From Xanthomonas pisi DSM 18956 (GTDB taxonomy: Bacteria > Pseudomonadota > Gammaproteobacteria > Xanthomonadales > Xanthomonadaceae), in assembly GCF_001010415.1 (NCBI RefSeq), contig NZ_JPLE01000035.1, positions 1 through 64,000 of the forward strand: a stretch of DNA of 64,000 nucleotides, in the 5' to 3' direction. A model generated the notes under the pieces. The model was not told the origin of the DNA and searched no databases. It saw only the letters and a program-made list of their open reading frames with translations. A program made the position numbers and the translations under genes. Numbering within the stretch: the first letter of the stretch is position 1; every line of letters begins with the position of its first letter. This document shows, one piece after another, positions 16,086-26,729 of the stretch.

Positions 16086-18482
16086 CTATTCGCTGGCCGA
16101 TAGGATAGCAGTCGACCGCCGCCGTTCCGCAGCATCCCAAAGACGCGGCTGCCAACGCCGTCGCTCGCGCAGCTGCAGGCCGTCCGCGCCGAGCCAGACC
16201 CTGATCGCACCGGACTGGGCAGTGTCGAGCAATTCGGCTCCGCTGCCCTGCCAGCGCTGGACCACCTGCGCGCGGGGGTGGCCAAAACGGTTGCCGTACC
16301 CGGAGGAGACCAGCGCCAGCTGCGCTCCGGTGGCGGCAATGAAAGCGGCGTGCGAGCCGTCTGCGCTGCCATGATGCGGGACCACCACCACCTCGGCACG
16401 CAGCCTTGCAACCTGCTCGCGCATCAGTCGACGCTCGATGAGCTCGTCGATATCCCCAGGCAACAGCGCACTGGCATGCTGCGTCTGGACCCGCAGCACG
16501 CAACTGGATTGGTTGCGCAGGTACGGAAAATCCGCAGCCGGATGCAGAAAGCGAAAGCGCACGCCATCCCACTCCCACTGCCGGCCGGCCTGGCAGCGCG
16601 AGCTGACATCCAGTGGCGCGCCTGGCGGTGCAGCCGTCATCGCCACCGGTAACCCCGCGCGCACCGCTGCGTAGCCGCCGGCATGGTCGGCATCGGCATG
16701 ACTGAGCACCAGTGCATCCAGCTGACGCACCCCAAGCGCACGCAGGGCAGGCAGCACCACGCGCTCGCCGGCATCGAACCCATCGCGTACTGCCGGGCCG
16801 GTGTCGAACAGCAGCGCATGCCGCTGCGTGCGCACCAGCACTGCCAGACCCTGCCCGACATCCAGCACCTGCAGGTCGGCTTCGCCAGCGCCGGGCAAGG
16901 CACGATCCGGCCATAGCAGCGGAAGCCACAGCAGCATCGCAACGGCCTTGCCCGGGGTGCCTCGCGGCAGCAATAGCCAGAACGCGCCCAGCAACGCTGC
17001 AATCAGCGCAATCGCATCGGATTCGGGCACCCACCACAACGCCAGCGTGGTCTGCCCAAGCCAGACGAACCCCGGCCAGGTCAGCTCGAAGCACCAGCCG
17101 GCCAACTGCCACGCCCAGGCGCCCGCACCGGCGTGCAAGGCTTCAAGCGCTGTTCCCAGCAGGCACAGCGGCACCACGACAAAGGTCCACCAGGGGATGG
17201 CGACAAGATTGGCCAACGGCCCCACCAGCGATGCCTGCCCGAACAAGCTGACCGTCAGCGGCAGCAAGCCGACGGTGGCGACGGTCTGCGCAGACAGGAA
17301 GCCGCGCAGGATGCTGCGGTCATCTGCGGGCAGGCACCACACCAGCCAGGCGACACCGGCAAAACTGAGCCAGAAGCCTGCCACCAGCACGCTCAATGGG
17401 TCCCATGCCAGCACGGCAAGCAGCGCCAGCGCGAGAATCTGCGCGGTCGTGGCGCGTCGCCGCGCGAGCCGCGCCAGCGCGACGACGGCGATCATCAGCA
17501 CGGTGCGTACGGTGGGCAACGCCAACCCTGCCAATACCGCGTACGAAGCGGCACCGAGCAGCGCGGCGATGGCTGCAGCATGCACGCGCGGCAGCACCAG
17601 ACCCAGGCCGGGCCGCCATCGCCACACGCCGGCCACCGTCAGTGCAAAGAACGCGGCAACCAGGCCGACATGGAATCCGGAGATGGCGATCAAATGGCTC
17701 AGCCCGGTCGCGCGCAGGGTTGCCCATGCCGCATCGTCCAGTCCACGCGTGTCGCCCAATGCAAGTGCGCGCAGGTAAGGCGCGGAAGGGCCGGAGACCT
17801 GCTCGGCGATCCGCAGCGACATCCGGTCGCGCCAGGCATCCACGCCATGCGGAGCGACAAGCTCCCGCGCAGCGCCGAGGTCGCGTACGTACCCGGTGGC
17901 GACGATGCGCTGCGCCAACGCCTGACGTTCGGCATCGAACCCGCCCGGATTACGCAGACCGCGCGGTGCACGCAGCTTGAGCTGCAGTTGCCAATGTGCC
18001 CCCGCCCGCAGCGCGGCGCGCGGGCCGATCTGGTCGGCACCGAAGGCGTCGTACCAGGCCAGTTGCAACAGCTTGCCGCGCAGGGCCACCGGCTGCGCTC
18101 GATCGTGATCGACGCGCAACTGGAACCGCGTACGCCGTTGCTCGGCCACCGGCAGCCCGACAATGCGGCCACGCACGCTGATCTCGCGCGCTTCGTCACG
18201 CGGCAGCAATTGCGACTGCAAGGTCTCGGCCACTTGCCAGCCAGTCAGCCCGAAACCCACCGTCGCGGTTGCAAGCGCCAGCATCCACCAGGCCCGCCGC
18301 GGCCGCAGCCACAGGGCGAGCGCGTTGCCGAGCACGCCCGCCAACAGACAGGCGGCATACAGCGCTTGCGGCAACAGCACCGGCGACCACGCACAAACGA
18401 CCACGCCCAGCAGCAACGCGCCTGCGACCGGCACTGCCGATGCAAGCCGCGGCAATGGCGCTGCGTGATCTGACACATCCAT
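16086..18482 (-). CDS. comEC: DNA internalisation competence protein ComEC/Rec2
   Basis: 798-aa polytopic inner-membrane protein for uptake of single-stranded DNA in natural transformation. The N-terminal part has many hydrophobic segments and an OB-like periplasmic region (about 60-200). The Competence domain follows (HLIAISGFHVGLVAAF), and the C-terminus is a metallo-beta-lactamase domain with LVLSHADADHAGG and VVPHHGSADGS. I chose ATG 18482 (MDVSDHAAP) over a TTG 39 bases further upstream. It is probably the first gene before exbB, which starts 28 bases after its stop. Confidence 0.93.
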   Translation of the reverse strand: MDVSDHAAPLPRLASAVPVAGALLLGVVVCAWSPVLLPQALYAACLLAGVLGNALALWLRPRRAWWMLALATATVGFGLTGWQVAETLQSQLLPRDEAREISVRGRIVGLPVAEQRRTRFQLRVDHDRAQPVALRGKLLQLAWYDAFGADQIGPRAALRAGAHWQLQLKLRAPRGLRNPGGFDAERQALAQRIVATGYVRDLGAARELVAPHGVDAWRDRMSLRIAEQVSGPSAPYLRALALGDTRGLDDAAWATLRATGLSHLIAISGFHVGLVAAFFALTVAGVWRWRPGLGLVLPRVHAAAIAALLGAASYAVLAGLALPTVRTVLMIAVVALARLARRRATTAQILALALLAVLAWDPLSVLVAGFWLSFAGVAWLVWCLPADDRSILRGFLSAQTVATVGLLPLTVSLFGQASLVGPLANLVAIPWWTFVVVPLCLLGTALEALHAGAGAWAWQLAGWCFELTWPGFVWLGQTTLALWWVPESDAIALIAALLGAFWLLLPRGTPGKAVAMLLWLPLLWPDRALPGAGEADLQVLDVGQGLAVLVRTQRHALLFDTGPAVRDGFDAGERVVLPALRALGVRQLDALVLSHADADHAGGYAAVRAGLPVAMTAAPPGAPLDVSSRCQAGRQWEWDGVRFRFLHPAADFPYLRNQSSCVLRVQTQHASALLPGDIDELIERRLMREQVARLRAEVVVVPHHGSADGSHAAFIAATGAQLALVSSGYGNRFGHPRAQVVQRWQGSGAELLDTAQSGAIRVWLGADGLQLRERRRWQPRLWDAAERRRSTAILSASE

Positions 18483-18881
18483 GTTGCCGCTCAATCCCGA
18501 TCGTCCTGATCCCAAGAGCAACGCTAAACCAACCGGCGGCTTGGCGGCAGCGGTGGTTTGCGCACAAGAGGGTCAGAAGAGACCAGATTTAATGTAGCGC
18601 GATCTGCTGTAGCGCGTTGCCGACATGCCGCTATTAGATGCGCATGCGCAACGCTGACGCCGGTTTTCGGCCAGGACCATCAGCGATGAAACTCGTGGTC
18701 AGCTTGATCGAACCCCGCACATCCCTTTAGTCGAGCCGAACGAGTAAAACCGCGTAGAACGATGCAACGTGGCCAATGCAACAATCGCCAGATCAGCCCA
18801 GCAAATCGCACGGCGCCGCATTCGCCCCGATTTCATGGCCGAGCGATTATGTTCGACGCTGTCTCTGAGGAGTTCCCCCAC
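18483..18881. other. Divergent intergenic region comEC / enone reductase
   Basis: 399 bases holding the promoters of two divergent genes. I see no gene or strong repeat. A GAGGAG ribosome site at 18867-18872 serves the downstream reductase gene. Confidence 0.4.
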
Positions 18882-19946
18882 ATGCGTAAAGGCATTGCAT
18901 TGATTGTCGGCGTGACCGGCATCTCCGGCTACAACCTGGCCAACGTGCTGGTAGCCGATGGCTGGACTGTTTACGGCCTGGCGCGCCGCCCGCTGCAGCA
19001 CGACGGCGTCATTCCTGTCGCTGCCGATCTGCTGGACGCCGACAACACCAACAACGCGTTGCGCGGCCTGCCGATTACCCACGTGTTTTTCTGTACATGG
19101 ACGCGTCGCGACACCGAACGCGAGAACGTCGAGGCCAACGGCGCGATGATGCGGCACCTGTGCGATGCGTTGAGCGACGCGCCGCTGCAGCACATGGCGC
19201 TGGTCACCGGCACCAAGCATTATCTGGGCGCGTTCGAAAACTACGGCAGCGGCAAGGCCGAAACGCCGTTCCGCGAGAGCGAGCCGCGCCAGCCGGGCGA
19301 AAACTTCTACTACACGCTCGAAGACCTGCTGTTTGCGCACGCGCAACGGCACGGTTTCGGATGGAGCGTGCATCGCTCGCACACCATGATCGGCATGGCC
19401 AACGGCAGCAATGCGATGAACATGGGCGTGACGCTGGCTGTGTACGCGTCGTTGTGCAAGCACACCGGTCAGCCGTTTGTGTTCCCCGGCTCGCAAGCGC
19501 AATGGAACAGCCTCACCGATCTCACCGATGCCGGCCTGCTTGGCAAGCAGCTAGCATGGGCAGGCCTGAGTCCGGCAGCACGCAATCAGGCCTTCAACAC
19601 CGTCAACGGCGATGTGTTCCGCTGGCGCTGGATGTGGGGCGAGATTGCAGCGTTCTTCGGCCTCGATGCCGCCCCCTGCCCCGACACGCCGCAGCCACTG
19701 GAAGCGCGCCTGACCGAGACCGCGCCAGCACTGTGGGCCGAGCTGGCCGCGCAGCACACGCTGGTCGAGTCGGACGTCAATCGCCTGGCCTCGTGGTGGC
19801 ACACCGATGCCGACCTCGGACGCGAGATCGAGTGCGTCAACGACATGACCAAGAGCCGCGAACTGGGCTTTCTGGACTTCTACGACAGCCGCGCTTCGTT
19901 CTTCGAGTTGTTCACCCGGTTGCGGGCACTGCGCATCATTCCCTGA
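18882..19946 (+). CDS. SDR-family enone reductase of the PRISE type
   Basis: 354-aa NAD(P)H-dependent reductase. The N-terminal Rossmann motif is G10-V-T-G-I-S-G16. Instead of the classical Y-x(3)-K pair it shows TGTK112HYLG and NFYY144TLED, the two motifs of the PRISE family (progesterone 5-beta-reductase/iridoid synthase-like), with the 32-residue Lys-Tyr spacing of plant members. PRISE enzymes reduce activated C=C bonds of enones. ATG 18882 has GAGGAG nine bases upstream; an earlier ATG at 18849 is less well placed. It stands alone, divergent from comEC. The physiological substrate is unknown. Confidence 0.85.
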   Translation: MRKGIALIVGVTGISGYNLANVLVADGWTVYGLARRPLQHDGVIPVAADLLDADNTNNALRGLPITHVFFCTWTRRDTERENVEANGAMMRHLCDALSDAPLQHMALVTGTKHYLGAFENYGSGKAETPFRESEPRQPGENFYYTLEDLLFAHAQRHGFGWSVHRSHTMIGMANGSNAMNMGVTLAVYASLCKHTGQPFVFPGSQAQWNSLTDLTDAGLLGKQLAWAGLSPAARNQAFNTVNGDVFRWRWMWGEIAAFFGLDAAPCPDTPQPLEARLTETAPALWAELAAQHTLVESDVNRLASWWHTDADLGREIECVNDMTKSRELGFLDFYDSRASFFELFTRLRALRIIP

Positions 19947-20304
19947 CCGCAGCCAACGCGTCGCTGCAGGTCGCACCGGCCTGCAGCGATGTGGATAAGC
20001 ATGGAACCCAGAGGTTGAGAGCCGCCCGAAAACACGATTGTGCTCACCGCCGGGCGGACGCTGCCGATGCTCGGTGCCGCATGACCACGCGTTCACTGCG
20101 GTTCCGAGCGCGCCGCCCATGCCCTACCTGGCAACGGCTCGCCACGTTGCGTTAGCCGTTCCTGGAACTGCGCCCTGGGATTGCACCACGGCAGCGACGC
20201 ACCGGGCTGCGGCGCCGCGCTGCGCACCCCGCCCGCAGCGCCATGTCGCGAGAGATCCGTTTCATTGCGCAACGCGACCGGCACCCCGATCGCGTCGCAG
20301 GCAC
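19947..20304. other. Convergent intergenic region, no gene seen
   Basis: 358 GC-rich bases between convergent genes. CCGCCCG near 20028 and CCGGGCGG near 20051 could pair loosely across about 20 bases and act as a weak bidirectional terminator, but no T run follows. No coding sequence is supported. Confidence 0.35.
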
Positions 20305-21039
20305 TCACACGGCCGAGGGCGCCAACTTGCGCAGCTTGCCTTGATGCAGCTCCAGCACCCGATCCAGGCGACGCGCCAGGCTACGGTCGTGAGTGACCAA
20401 CACAAGGCTGGTACGCTGCGCACGATTGAGTTCCAGCATCAGTTCGAACACCGTGCCGGCGGTCTTGTCGTCGAGATTGCCGGTGGGCTCGTCGCCCAGC
20501 ACGCACCCCGGCTTGTTCACCAGTGCACGCGCCACCGCACAGCGCTGACGCTCGCCGCCCGACAGTTCGCTGGGCTTGTGCTCGATGCGATGGCCGAGCC
20601 CGACCGATTCCAGCAACTGCAATGCCTGTCCACGCGCCACCGCCACATCCTTGCCCGACAGCAGCACCGGCATCATCACGTTTTCCAGCGCGGTGAATTC
20701 AGGCAGCAGATGATGGAACTGGTACACGAAGCCCAACGCCTGGTTTCGCAACCTGCCGCGCTCGCCATCGGACAGCGCCGACATGCGCTGGCCTGCGACA
20801 TACACCTCGCCCGAGGTCGGAATATCCAGCCCGCCGAGCAGATGCAGCAGGGTGCTCTTGCCCGCGCCGGACGCGCCGACGATCGCGACCGTCTCGCCGG
20901 TTGCCACCGACAGATCCAGCCCATCGAACACCGGCGTGCGCATCTTGCCTTCGGCATAGGTCTTGGCCAGTGCCTCGGCCCGGATCACCACATCTGCTGG
21001 GGTTGCCTTCTGCACGCGCGATTCCCGGATCTCATTCAT
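20305..21039 (-). CDS. lolD: Lipoprotein-releasing ABC transporter ATPase
   Basis: 244-aa ATPase that powers extraction of outer-membrane lipoproteins from the inner membrane for LolA. Walker A is GASGAGKST, the signature [15 protein letters not shown], and Walker [13 protein letters not shown], followed by the H-loop LVTHD. The GDEPTGNLD form is typical of the LolD/MacB group. It overlaps the 3' end of the permease gene by eight bases. Confidence 0.94.
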   Translation of the reverse strand: MNEIRESRVQKATPADVVIRAEALAKTYAEGKMRTPVFDGLDLSVATGETVAIVGASGAGKSTLLHLLGGLDIPTSGEVYVAGQRMSALSDGERGRLRNQALGFVYQFHHLLPEFTALENVMMPVLLSGKDVAVARGQALQLLESVGLGHRIEHKPSELSGGERQRCAVARALVNKPGCVLGDEPTGNLDDKTAGTVFELMLELNRAQRTSLVLVTHDRSLARRLDRVLELHQGKLRKLAPSAV

Positions 21040-22273
21040 AACGCAACGCCTCCGCCGGCTGGGTACGCGAGGCGCGCCATGCCGGATACAAGGTCGCCAG
21101 AAAACTCATCACCAGCGCGACGACGGTGATCACCACCACGTCCTGGGTCTGCATATCGGTCGGCAACCCGGTGATGTAATACACGTCCTCGGGCAGCAAC
21201 TTGACGCTGAAGATCGTCTCGATCACGCCCAGGATGCGCTCCAGATTGAGCGTCAGCACGATGCCGCCGATCACGCCCATGATCGTGCCCATGAAGCCGA
21301 TCAACGAGCCCTGCACCATGAACACCTGCATCACCCCGCCGGGCGACAAGCCCAGCGTGCGCAGAATCGCGATATCGGCCTGCTTGTCGGTGACCAGCAT
21401 GACCTGCGAGGACACCAGGTTGAATGCGCCCATCGCCACGATCAGCGACAGCAGGATGCCCATCACGGTCTTTTCCATCTTCAACGAGTGGTAAAGATTG
21501 GCGTTTTCCTGGGTCCAGTCGCTGACCCGGTACGGGCCATGCAACCTCACCGCCAGATCGCGCGCCACCGGCCAGGCCTGATCCATGTCGTGCAGGCGCA
21601 GCCGCACGCCGGTGACGCCGTCCATGCGCAGCACGCGCGCCAGGTCCTGCATGTTGACCACGGCCAGGCCGCGGTCGATCTCGTTATAGCCCGCCTCGAA
21701 GATTCCGCTGACGGTGAAGCGCTTGAGCCGCGGCATCGCGCCCAATGGCGTGGCCTGGGTATCGCTGAGCAGCACCACGATGCTGTCGCCCACGTCCACG
21801 CCCAGCCAGATCGCCAGTTCCTTGCCGATGACGATGTTGTAGGAGCCCGGGGTCAGGCTGTCGACCGACCCCTGCTGCATCTTCTTGGCCAGCACCGACA
21901 CCTTGTTCTCTTCGGCCGGAACGATGCCACGGACGATGGCCGGCTGCTTGCGCGGGCCCTGCAGCAGCGATTCGGTTTCGATATACGGTGCGGCGCCGGC
22001 AACGCGTGGGTCGGCCATGGCGACCTCGACCGCATGCTGCCAATCGCGCATCGGCGCGCCTTCGGCGCTGACGGTGGCATGCGCTGCCATCTGCAGCAGA
22101 CGGTCGCGGATTTCCTTCTGAAAACCGCTCATCACTGCCAGCGTGGTGATCAGCACGGTCACGCCCAGGGCGATGCCCAGGATCGATGCCATCGAGATAA
22201 ACGAGATGAAGCCATTGCGCCGCTTGGCACGCAGGTAGCGCAAGCCGATGGCGACCGGGATAGGTTTGAACAT
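21032..22273 (-). CDS. lolC: Lipoprotein-releasing ABC transporter permease
   Basis: 413-aa inner-membrane permease of the LolC/LolE family. An N-terminal helix ([21 protein letters not shown], about 23-45) is followed by a large periplasmic MacB-type domain (about 50-250) and three C-terminal helices ([17 protein letters not shown] onward). Length and topology are normal. E. coli has lolC and lolE flanking lolD, but here only one permease accompanies lolD, so it may act as a homodimer (the LolF type described in some gammaproteobacteria). A second permease elsewhere in the genome cannot be excluded. Confidence 0.9.
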   Translation of the reverse strand: MFKPIPVAIGLRYLRAKRRNGFISFISMASILGIALGVTVLITTLAVMSGFQKEIRDRLLQMAAHATVSAEGAPMRDWQHAVEVAMADPRVAGAAPYIETESLLQGPRKQPAIVRGIVPAEENKVSVLAKKMQQGSVDSLTPGSYNIVIGKELAIWLGVDVGDSIVVLLSDTQATPLGAMPRLKRFTVSGIFEAGYNEIDRGLAVVNMQDLARVLRMDGVTGVRLRLHDMDQAWPVARDLAVRLHGPYRVSDWTQENANLYHSLKMEKTVMGILLSLIVAMGAFNLVSSQVMLVTDKQADIAILRTLGLSPGGVMQVFMVQGSLIGFMGTIMGVIGGIVLTLNLERILGVIETIFSVKLLPEDVYYITGLPTDMQTQDVVVITVVALVMSFLATLYPAWRASRTQPAEALRYE

Positions 22274-22296
22274 GCGGTTCAACCGGGAAAGGGACG

Positions 22297-22749
22297 CTAT
22301 GGTGCCACTTGCGGCCGCCCGGACGAAATCGCGTGTGCCTGCGCGGCCAGACGCAGTTCACGTCGTTGCGCTGTAGGCAGGGTATCCGGCCAGAAATGCA
22401 GGCGTTCGCGGCGCGCATCCGGCCCGGTCCACGCCACCACCGCAATCGGCCCGCGCCAGACAACCTGCAGGTTCTGCACCTGCGCGCCGTCAATGCTGGC
22501 GGGGCTCTCCCCCCAGGGCACAACCAGCTGCCGCACTGGCGAACGCAACAGCAGCCGTAGTGACCTGCCGACCGAAGCCGGCGCAACGATGGACAGCACC
22601 ACAGCCGGCCAGGCCGGCATGCCGCTGCGCCAGATGGCACACAGCGCCAGCAGCACGAGAAGACTCAGTGCGCAAACGAGCCCGCGCGAAGGCCGCCACT
22701 CAAGCCGGCAAGGCGCGGATATCGGCGATGAGTGCGGCGTTGGCGACAT
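22297..22749 (-). CDS. ygfX: YgfX-family membrane protein
   Basis: About 150 aa. Two adjacent hydrophobic helices ([17 protein letters not shown] and [14 protein letters not shown]) and a short C-terminal domain match the YgfX (CptA) family, which in enterobacteria is encoded next to sdhE. The start MSPTPHSS at 22749 overlaps the 3' end of sdhE by 50 bases; longer starts would overlap it further. The E. coli homologue has been described as a toxin affecting cytoskeletal proteins, a role that is debated. Confidence 0.72.
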   Translation of the reverse strand: MSPTPHSSPISAPCRLEWRPSRGLVCALSLLVLLALCAIWRSGMPAWPAVVLSIVAPASVGRSLRLLLRSPVRQLVVPWGESPASIDGAQVQNLQVVWRGPIAVVAWTGPDARRERLHFWPDTLPTAQRRELRLAAQAHAISSGRPQVAP

Positions 22750-22948
22750 CCGGGCAAGCCTCGTAACCCATGAACCAGCGCCACAACTTATCGTCTTCGC
22801 AATCCAGCAGCTGTAGGAAAACTGCGCGCTCGGCATCGGAAGCCTGCGCCCAACGTTGATCCAGATAGCGCCCGAACAGCTGATCCAGTTCGCGCATGCC
22901 GCGCCGGCAACGCCAGCGCAGCTTTTTCAACAAGGTCTGTTCGTCCAT
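22700..22948 (-). CDS. sdhE: FAD assembly factor SdhE
   Basis: 82-aa soluble protein that promotes covalent attachment of FAD to SdhA. The diagnostic R-G-x-x-E motif is R16-G-M-R-E20. Acidic helices and the WFMGYE segment near 59-64 also fit the SdhE/SDHAF2 family. ATG 22948 (MDEQTLL) gives the normal length. It follows sdhB by 112 bases and is probably expressed with the sdh operon. Confidence 0.93.
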   Translation of the reverse strand: MDEQTLLKKLRWRCRRGMRELDQLFGRYLDQRWAQASDAERAVFLQLLDCEDDKLWRWFMGYEACPDVANAALIADIRALPA

Positions 22949-23060
22949 TCCTCTCTCCACCCCGCCTGCGGCGGGGGCGAAAACGACAGCGGCACCTGAC
23001 CCAAGGGCCGGTGCCGCTGCGAACCACATCCCGCTCTCGCGAGACCTCAGTGCCCTGCGA

Positions 23061-23843
23061 TCAGGCGCGACGGGCCATCATCAATTTCTTGATCTCGGCG
23101 ATCGCCAGCGCAGGATTCAGGCCCTTCGGGCAGGTCCGTGCGCAGTTCATGATGGTGTGGCAGCGATACAACTTGAACGGGTCTTCCAGATCGTCCAGGC
23201 GCGCACCGGTGTCCTCGTCGCGCGAGTCGATGATCCAGCGGTACGCCTGCAGCAGGATTGCCGGCCCCAGGTAACGCTCGCCATTCCACCAGTAGCTCGG
23301 GCAGCTGGTCGAGCAGCACGCGCACAGGATGCATTCGTACAGGCCATCGAGCTTGCGGCGGTCTTCCGGCGACTGCAGGCGCTCGCGATCCGGCGGCGGC
23401 GGGGTCTGGGTGCGGATCCACGGCTTGATCGACGCGTACTGCGCATAGAAGTGGGTCAGATCCGGAACCAGATCCTTGATCACATCCATATGCGGCAGCG
23501 GGTAGATTGGCACTTCGGCCTTGCCGCAGGCATCGATCGCCTTGGTGCAGGCCAGCGTGTTGGTGCCGTCGATGTTCATCGCGCACGAGCCGCAGATGCC
23601 CTCGCGGCACGAACGACGGAACGCCAACGTCGGGTCGATCTCGTTCTTGATCTTGATCAGCGCGTCCAGCACCATCGGGCCGCACTTGTCGAGATCGATC
23701 TCATAGCTGTCGGTGCGCGGGTTGGCGTCGCCATCCGGATCCCAGCGGTAGACCTTGAAGGTGCGCGTGTTCTTGGCGCCCTGCGCAGGGTAATGCTTAC
23801 CCTTGCCGATCTTTGAATTCTTGGGGAGGGTGAACTCTGCCAT
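23061..23843 (-). CDS. sdhB: Succinate dehydrogenase iron-sulfur subunit
   Basis: 260-aa subunit that passes electrons from FADH2 to quinone. Three cluster sites are visible: [2Fe-2S] in [22 protein letters not shown], [4Fe-4S] in [12 protein letters not shown] and [3Fe-4S] in [14 protein letters not shown]. Length is slightly above E. coli SdhB because of an N-terminal extension. It follows sdhA after a 229-base spacer, larger than elsewhere in the operon. Confidence 0.97.
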   Translation of the reverse strand: MAEFTLPKNSKIGKGKHYPAQGAKNTRTFKVYRWDPDGDANPRTDSYEIDLDKCGPMVLDALIKIKNEIDPTLAFRRSCREGICGSCAMNIDGTNTLACTKAIDACGKAEVPIYPLPHMDVIKDLVPDLTHFYAQYASIKPWIRTQTPPPPDRERLQSPEDRRKLDGLYECILCACCSTSCPSYWWNGERYLGPAILLQAYRWIIDSRDEDTGARLDDLEDPFKLYRCHTIMNCARTCPKGLNPALAIAEIKKLMMARRA

Positions 23844-23859
23844 AGCTGCTCTCGTTGGC

Positions 23860-24069
23860 TCAGGCGATGCGCGGTGCGAACGACAGCCGCACCGTGCGCA
23901 TGAAGGTAAAGACGATGGATGCCGCCACCGAAGCGGCGGTGCAGCGACCGGCGTGTTGCCGGCGCTGCTCCTGCGTGGTCGAACGTCCCGGCCGCTGCAA
24001 GCGCCTGCCGCTGCGCCAGGACAACCCGGCGACCGGCTTCGATACAGCGAGGGAGCCTTGCATGCGCAT
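23860..24069 (-). CDS. Possible 69-aa ORF between sdhA and sdhB
   Basis: An ATG-started frame begins three bases after the sdhA stop and ends 16 bases before sdhB, filling the spacer neatly. The protein is basic (many Arg) with a hydrophobic stretch near the C-terminus (AASIVFTFM). I know no family for it and see no good ribosome site. It could be a translated spacer remnant, or the spacer may act as an RNA element. Confidence that it is a real protein is low. Confidence 0.3.
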   Translation of the reverse strand: MRMQGSLAVSKPVAGLSWRSGRRLQRPGRSTTQEQRRQHAGRCTAASVAASIVFTFMRTVRLSFAPRIA

Positions 24070-24072
24070 CGA

Positions 24073-25863
24073 TCAGTAAACGCGCGGCTTCGGCGGGACG
24101 ACGTCCACGTCCTTGCTCAGCGTGTACATGTGCACCGGGCGATACTCGAATTCGCACTTGCCCTTGTCGTCGACGGTGACCAGCGTGTGCTTCTGCCAGT
24201 TGACGTCGTCGCGGTCCGGGAAGTCCTCGTGCGAATGCGCGCCGCGGCTTTCCTTGCGCTGCTCGGCCGAATTGATCGTCGCCACTGCATTGAGCAGCAG
24301 GTTGTTCAACTCGTAGGTCTCGATCAGATCCGAGTTCCAGACCAGCGAGCGATCGGACACCTTGACGTCTTCGAAGGTGGCGAAGATCTCGGCCATCTTG
24401 TCCACGCCTTCCTTCAATGTCTTGCTGGTGCGGAACACTGCGGCGTCGGACTGCATGGTGCGCTGCATGTTGTCGCGGATCACCGAGGTCGGCGTGGAGC
24501 CGTTGGCATAGCGCAACTTGTCCAGCAGGCCCAGCGCCTTGTCGCAGGCATCGGACGGCAAGGTCTTGTGCGGCTGGTTGGGCTTGACCGTCTCGGCGCA
24601 GCGGTTTGCCACCGCACGGCCGAACACCACCAGATCCAGCAGCGAGTTGGATCCCAGGCGGTTGGCACCGTGCACCGACACGCAGGCCGCTTCGCCGATC
24701 GCGTACAGGCCAGGCACCACCGCATCCGGGTCGTCGCCCTGCTTGCGCACGACTTCGCCGTAGAAATTGGTCGGAATGCCGCCCATGTTGTAGTGCACCG
24801 TCGGCAGCACCGGGATCGGCTGCTTGGTCACGTCCACACCGGCAAAGATATGGGCGCTCTCGGCGATGCCGGGCAGCTTTTCGTTGATGACTTCCGGGCC
24901 GAGGTGGGTCAGGTCGAGCAGGATGTGATCCTTGTGCTCGCCGACGCCGCGGCCTTCGCGGATCTCCACGGTCATCGAACGCGACACCACGTCGCGCGAG
25001 GCCAGATCCTTGTAATGCGGTGCGTAGCGCTCCATGAAGCGCTCGCCGTTGCTGTTGCGCAGGATGCCGCCTTCGCCGCGCACGCCTTCGGTGATCAGGC
25101 AGCCCGCACCGTAGATGCCGGTGGGATGGAACTGCACGAACTCCATGTCCTGCACCGGCAGGCCGGCACGCATCACCAGACCGCCGCCATCACCGGTACA
25201 GGTGTGTGCGGAGGTTGCGCTGAAGTAGGCACGGCCGTAACCGCCGGTGGCCAGCACCACGCCGTGGGCGCGGAACAGATGCAGCGAGCCTTCGGCCATG
25301 TCCAGCGCCAGCACGCCACGGCAGACGCCTTCTTCGTCGAAGATCAGGTCCAGCGCGAAGTACTCGATCATGAAGCGCGCGTTATGCGCCAGCGATTGCT
25401 GATACAGCGTATGCAGCATGGCGTGACCGGTACGGTCGGCTGCCGCGCAGGTGCGCTGCGCCGACGGGCCTTCGCCGTACTTGGTGGTCATGCCGCCGAA
25501 CGGGCGCTGATAGATCTTGCCCTCTTCGGTCCGCGAGAACGGTACGCCGTAGTGTTCCAGCTCGATGATGGCCGGAATCGCCTCGCGGCACATGTACTCG
25601 ATCGCGTCCTGGTCGCCCAGCCAGTCGGAGCCTTTGATGGTGTCGTAGAAGTGGTAGCGCCAATCGTCCTCGCCCATGTTGCCGAGCGCGGCGGAGATAC
25701 CGCCCTGCGCTGCGACGGTGTGCGAACGGGTCGGGAAGACCTTGGTCAGGCAAACCGTCTGCAGGCCTTTCTGGGCCAAGCCGAACGTGGCACGCAGGCC
25801 GGCGCCGCCGGCACCCACCACGACCATGTCGTACTTGTGTTCAGTGATCTTGTAAGCAGACAT
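24073..25863 (-). CDS. sdhA: Succinate dehydrogenase flavoprotein subunit
   Basis: 596-aa catalytic subunit that oxidises succinate to fumarate in the TCA cycle and complex II. The FAD-binding G-x-G-x-x-G lies at [12 protein letters not shown] (15-25), and H48 in [10 protein letters not shown] is the covalent flavin His. Further marks are the capping domain, the [15 protein letters not shown] segment and the C-terminal [11 protein letters not shown]. Normal length. It sits in the operon order C-D-A-B. Confidence 0.98.
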   Translation of the reverse strand: MSAYKITEHKYDMVVVGAGGAGLRATFGLAQKGLQTVCLTKVFPTRSHTVAAQGGISAALGNMGEDDWRYHFYDTIKGSDWLGDQDAIEYMCREAIPAIIELEHYGVPFSRTEEGKIYQRPFGGMTTKYGEGPSAQRTCAAADRTGHAMLHTLYQQSLAHNARFMIEYFALDLIFDEEGVCRGVLALDMAEGSLHLFRAHGVVLATGGYGRAYFSATSAHTCTGDGGGLVMRAGLPVQDMEFVQFHPTGIYGAGCLITEGVRGEGGILRNSNGERFMERYAPHYKDLASRDVVSRSMTVEIREGRGVGEHKDHILLDLTHLGPEVINEKLPGIAESAHIFAGVDVTKQPIPVLPTVHYNMGGIPTNFYGEVVRKQGDDPDAVVPGLYAIGEAACVSVHGANRLGSNSLLDLVVFGRAVANRCAETVKPNQPHKTLPSDACDKALGLLDKLRYANGSTPTSVIRDNMQRTMQSDAAVFRTSKTLKEGVDKMAEIFATFEDVKVSDRSLVWNSDLIETYELNNLLLNAVATINSAEQRKESRGAHSHEDFPDRDDVNWQKHTLVTVDDKGKCEFEYRPVHMYTLSKDVDVVPPKPRVY

Positions 25864-25897
25864 CTAATCTGGATTCCTGTTCTGTGTGCCCGATGAC

Positions 25898-26284
25898 TCA
25901 GGCACCGCCCAGCGCGATGCGCGCCACTGCGAAAATGCTGACGATCGCGCCAAGCACGGCGACGAACTTCACCGTCGTCTGCAACGCCAGCGCCAGCAAC
26001 GAATTGTGGATGTAGTCCTCGAGCACGACCTGCAGGCCAAGCTGCGCATGCCAGAACATCGCCACCAGGAAACCGACCAGCAGCACGGCGTTCCACGGTT
26101 TGGACACGGCGGCGACTGCAGTCATGTAGTCGGAACCGAGCAGGCTCAGCACGAACGCCACGAACCAGATCGCCAGCACGACCAGGGCTGTGGCGGTCAG
26201 CCGCTGCATCACGAAATGTTCGGTGCCGGTCTTGGCCGCGCCCAGACCGCGCACATTCTTCAACGGAGTGCGATAGCGGCTCAT
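25898..26284 (-). CDS. sdhD: Succinate dehydrogenase membrane anchor subunit D
   Basis: 128-aa membrane anchor with three hydrophobic helices (about 28-48, 62-82, 100-122). The FWHAQLGLQVVLEDYIH segment holds the conserved His and the quinone-site Asp-Tyr region of SdhD. The start ATG 26284 overlaps the sdhC stop by four bases. Confidence 0.93.
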   Translation of the reverse strand: MSRYRTPLKNVRGLGAAKTGTEHFVMQRLTATALVVLAIWFVAFVLSLLGSDYMTAVAAVSKPWNAVLLVGFLVAMFWHAQLGLQVVLEDYIHNSLLALALQTTVKFVAVLGAIVSIFAVARIALGGA

Positions 26285-26673
26285 GCGGAAGCTCCGGTCA
26301 GGACATAGGCCCAGATCGCAGCGGTCAACACCAGGCTGGCGATCACCGATGTCCAGCTGCTGCGGATGAAGGCGGGAATGCTGAAGCCGCGGCCGAAATC
26401 CTGGACGATGTGGCGGATGCCGTTGGCCAGGTGATAGGTAAAGGCCCAGGACCATGCGAACAGGAACATCTGGCCGTACCAGGCGCCCAGCTGCTGGGTG
26501 AGGCAATGCCAGTGCTCCTCGCCGAGCATCAGCAACAGCAGCGAGACGGCGATGACCAGCGCGCCTCCGGAAAGGATGACGCCGGTGGCTCGATGCAGGA
26601 TCGAGGTCGCCATCTGGATCTGCCAGCGATATACCTGCAGATGTGGAGAAGTGGGACGTTCGCGGATCGCCAT
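26281..26673 (-). CDS. sdhC: Succinate dehydrogenase cytochrome b556 subunit
   Basis: 130-aa membrane anchor. The N-terminus PTSPHLQVYRW...SILHRATGVIL is the SdhC signature, and the heme-ligand region is the His-containing YHLANGIRHIVQDFG. Three hydrophobic helices fit complex II cytochrome b. It starts about 55 bases after the DUF1674 gene, which is on the same strand. Confidence 0.95.
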   Translation of the reverse strand: MAIRERPTSPHLQVYRWQIQMATSILHRATGVILSGGALVIAVSLLLLMLGEEHWHCLTQQLGAWYGQMFLFAWSWAFTYHLANGIRHIVQDFGRGFSIPAFIRSSWTSVIASLVLTAAIWAYVLTGASA

Positions 26674-26729
26674 TCGCTGGGCTCGTTTTCTCGGCTGGGC
26701 GGCACTAGGCCGCTGTGGCTAGAAGCTGC

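Noticed and set aside
23803-25896. 697-codon plus-strand frame opposite sdhA
   Set aside because: Antisense to a clearly conserved sdhA; composition is that of a shadow frame.
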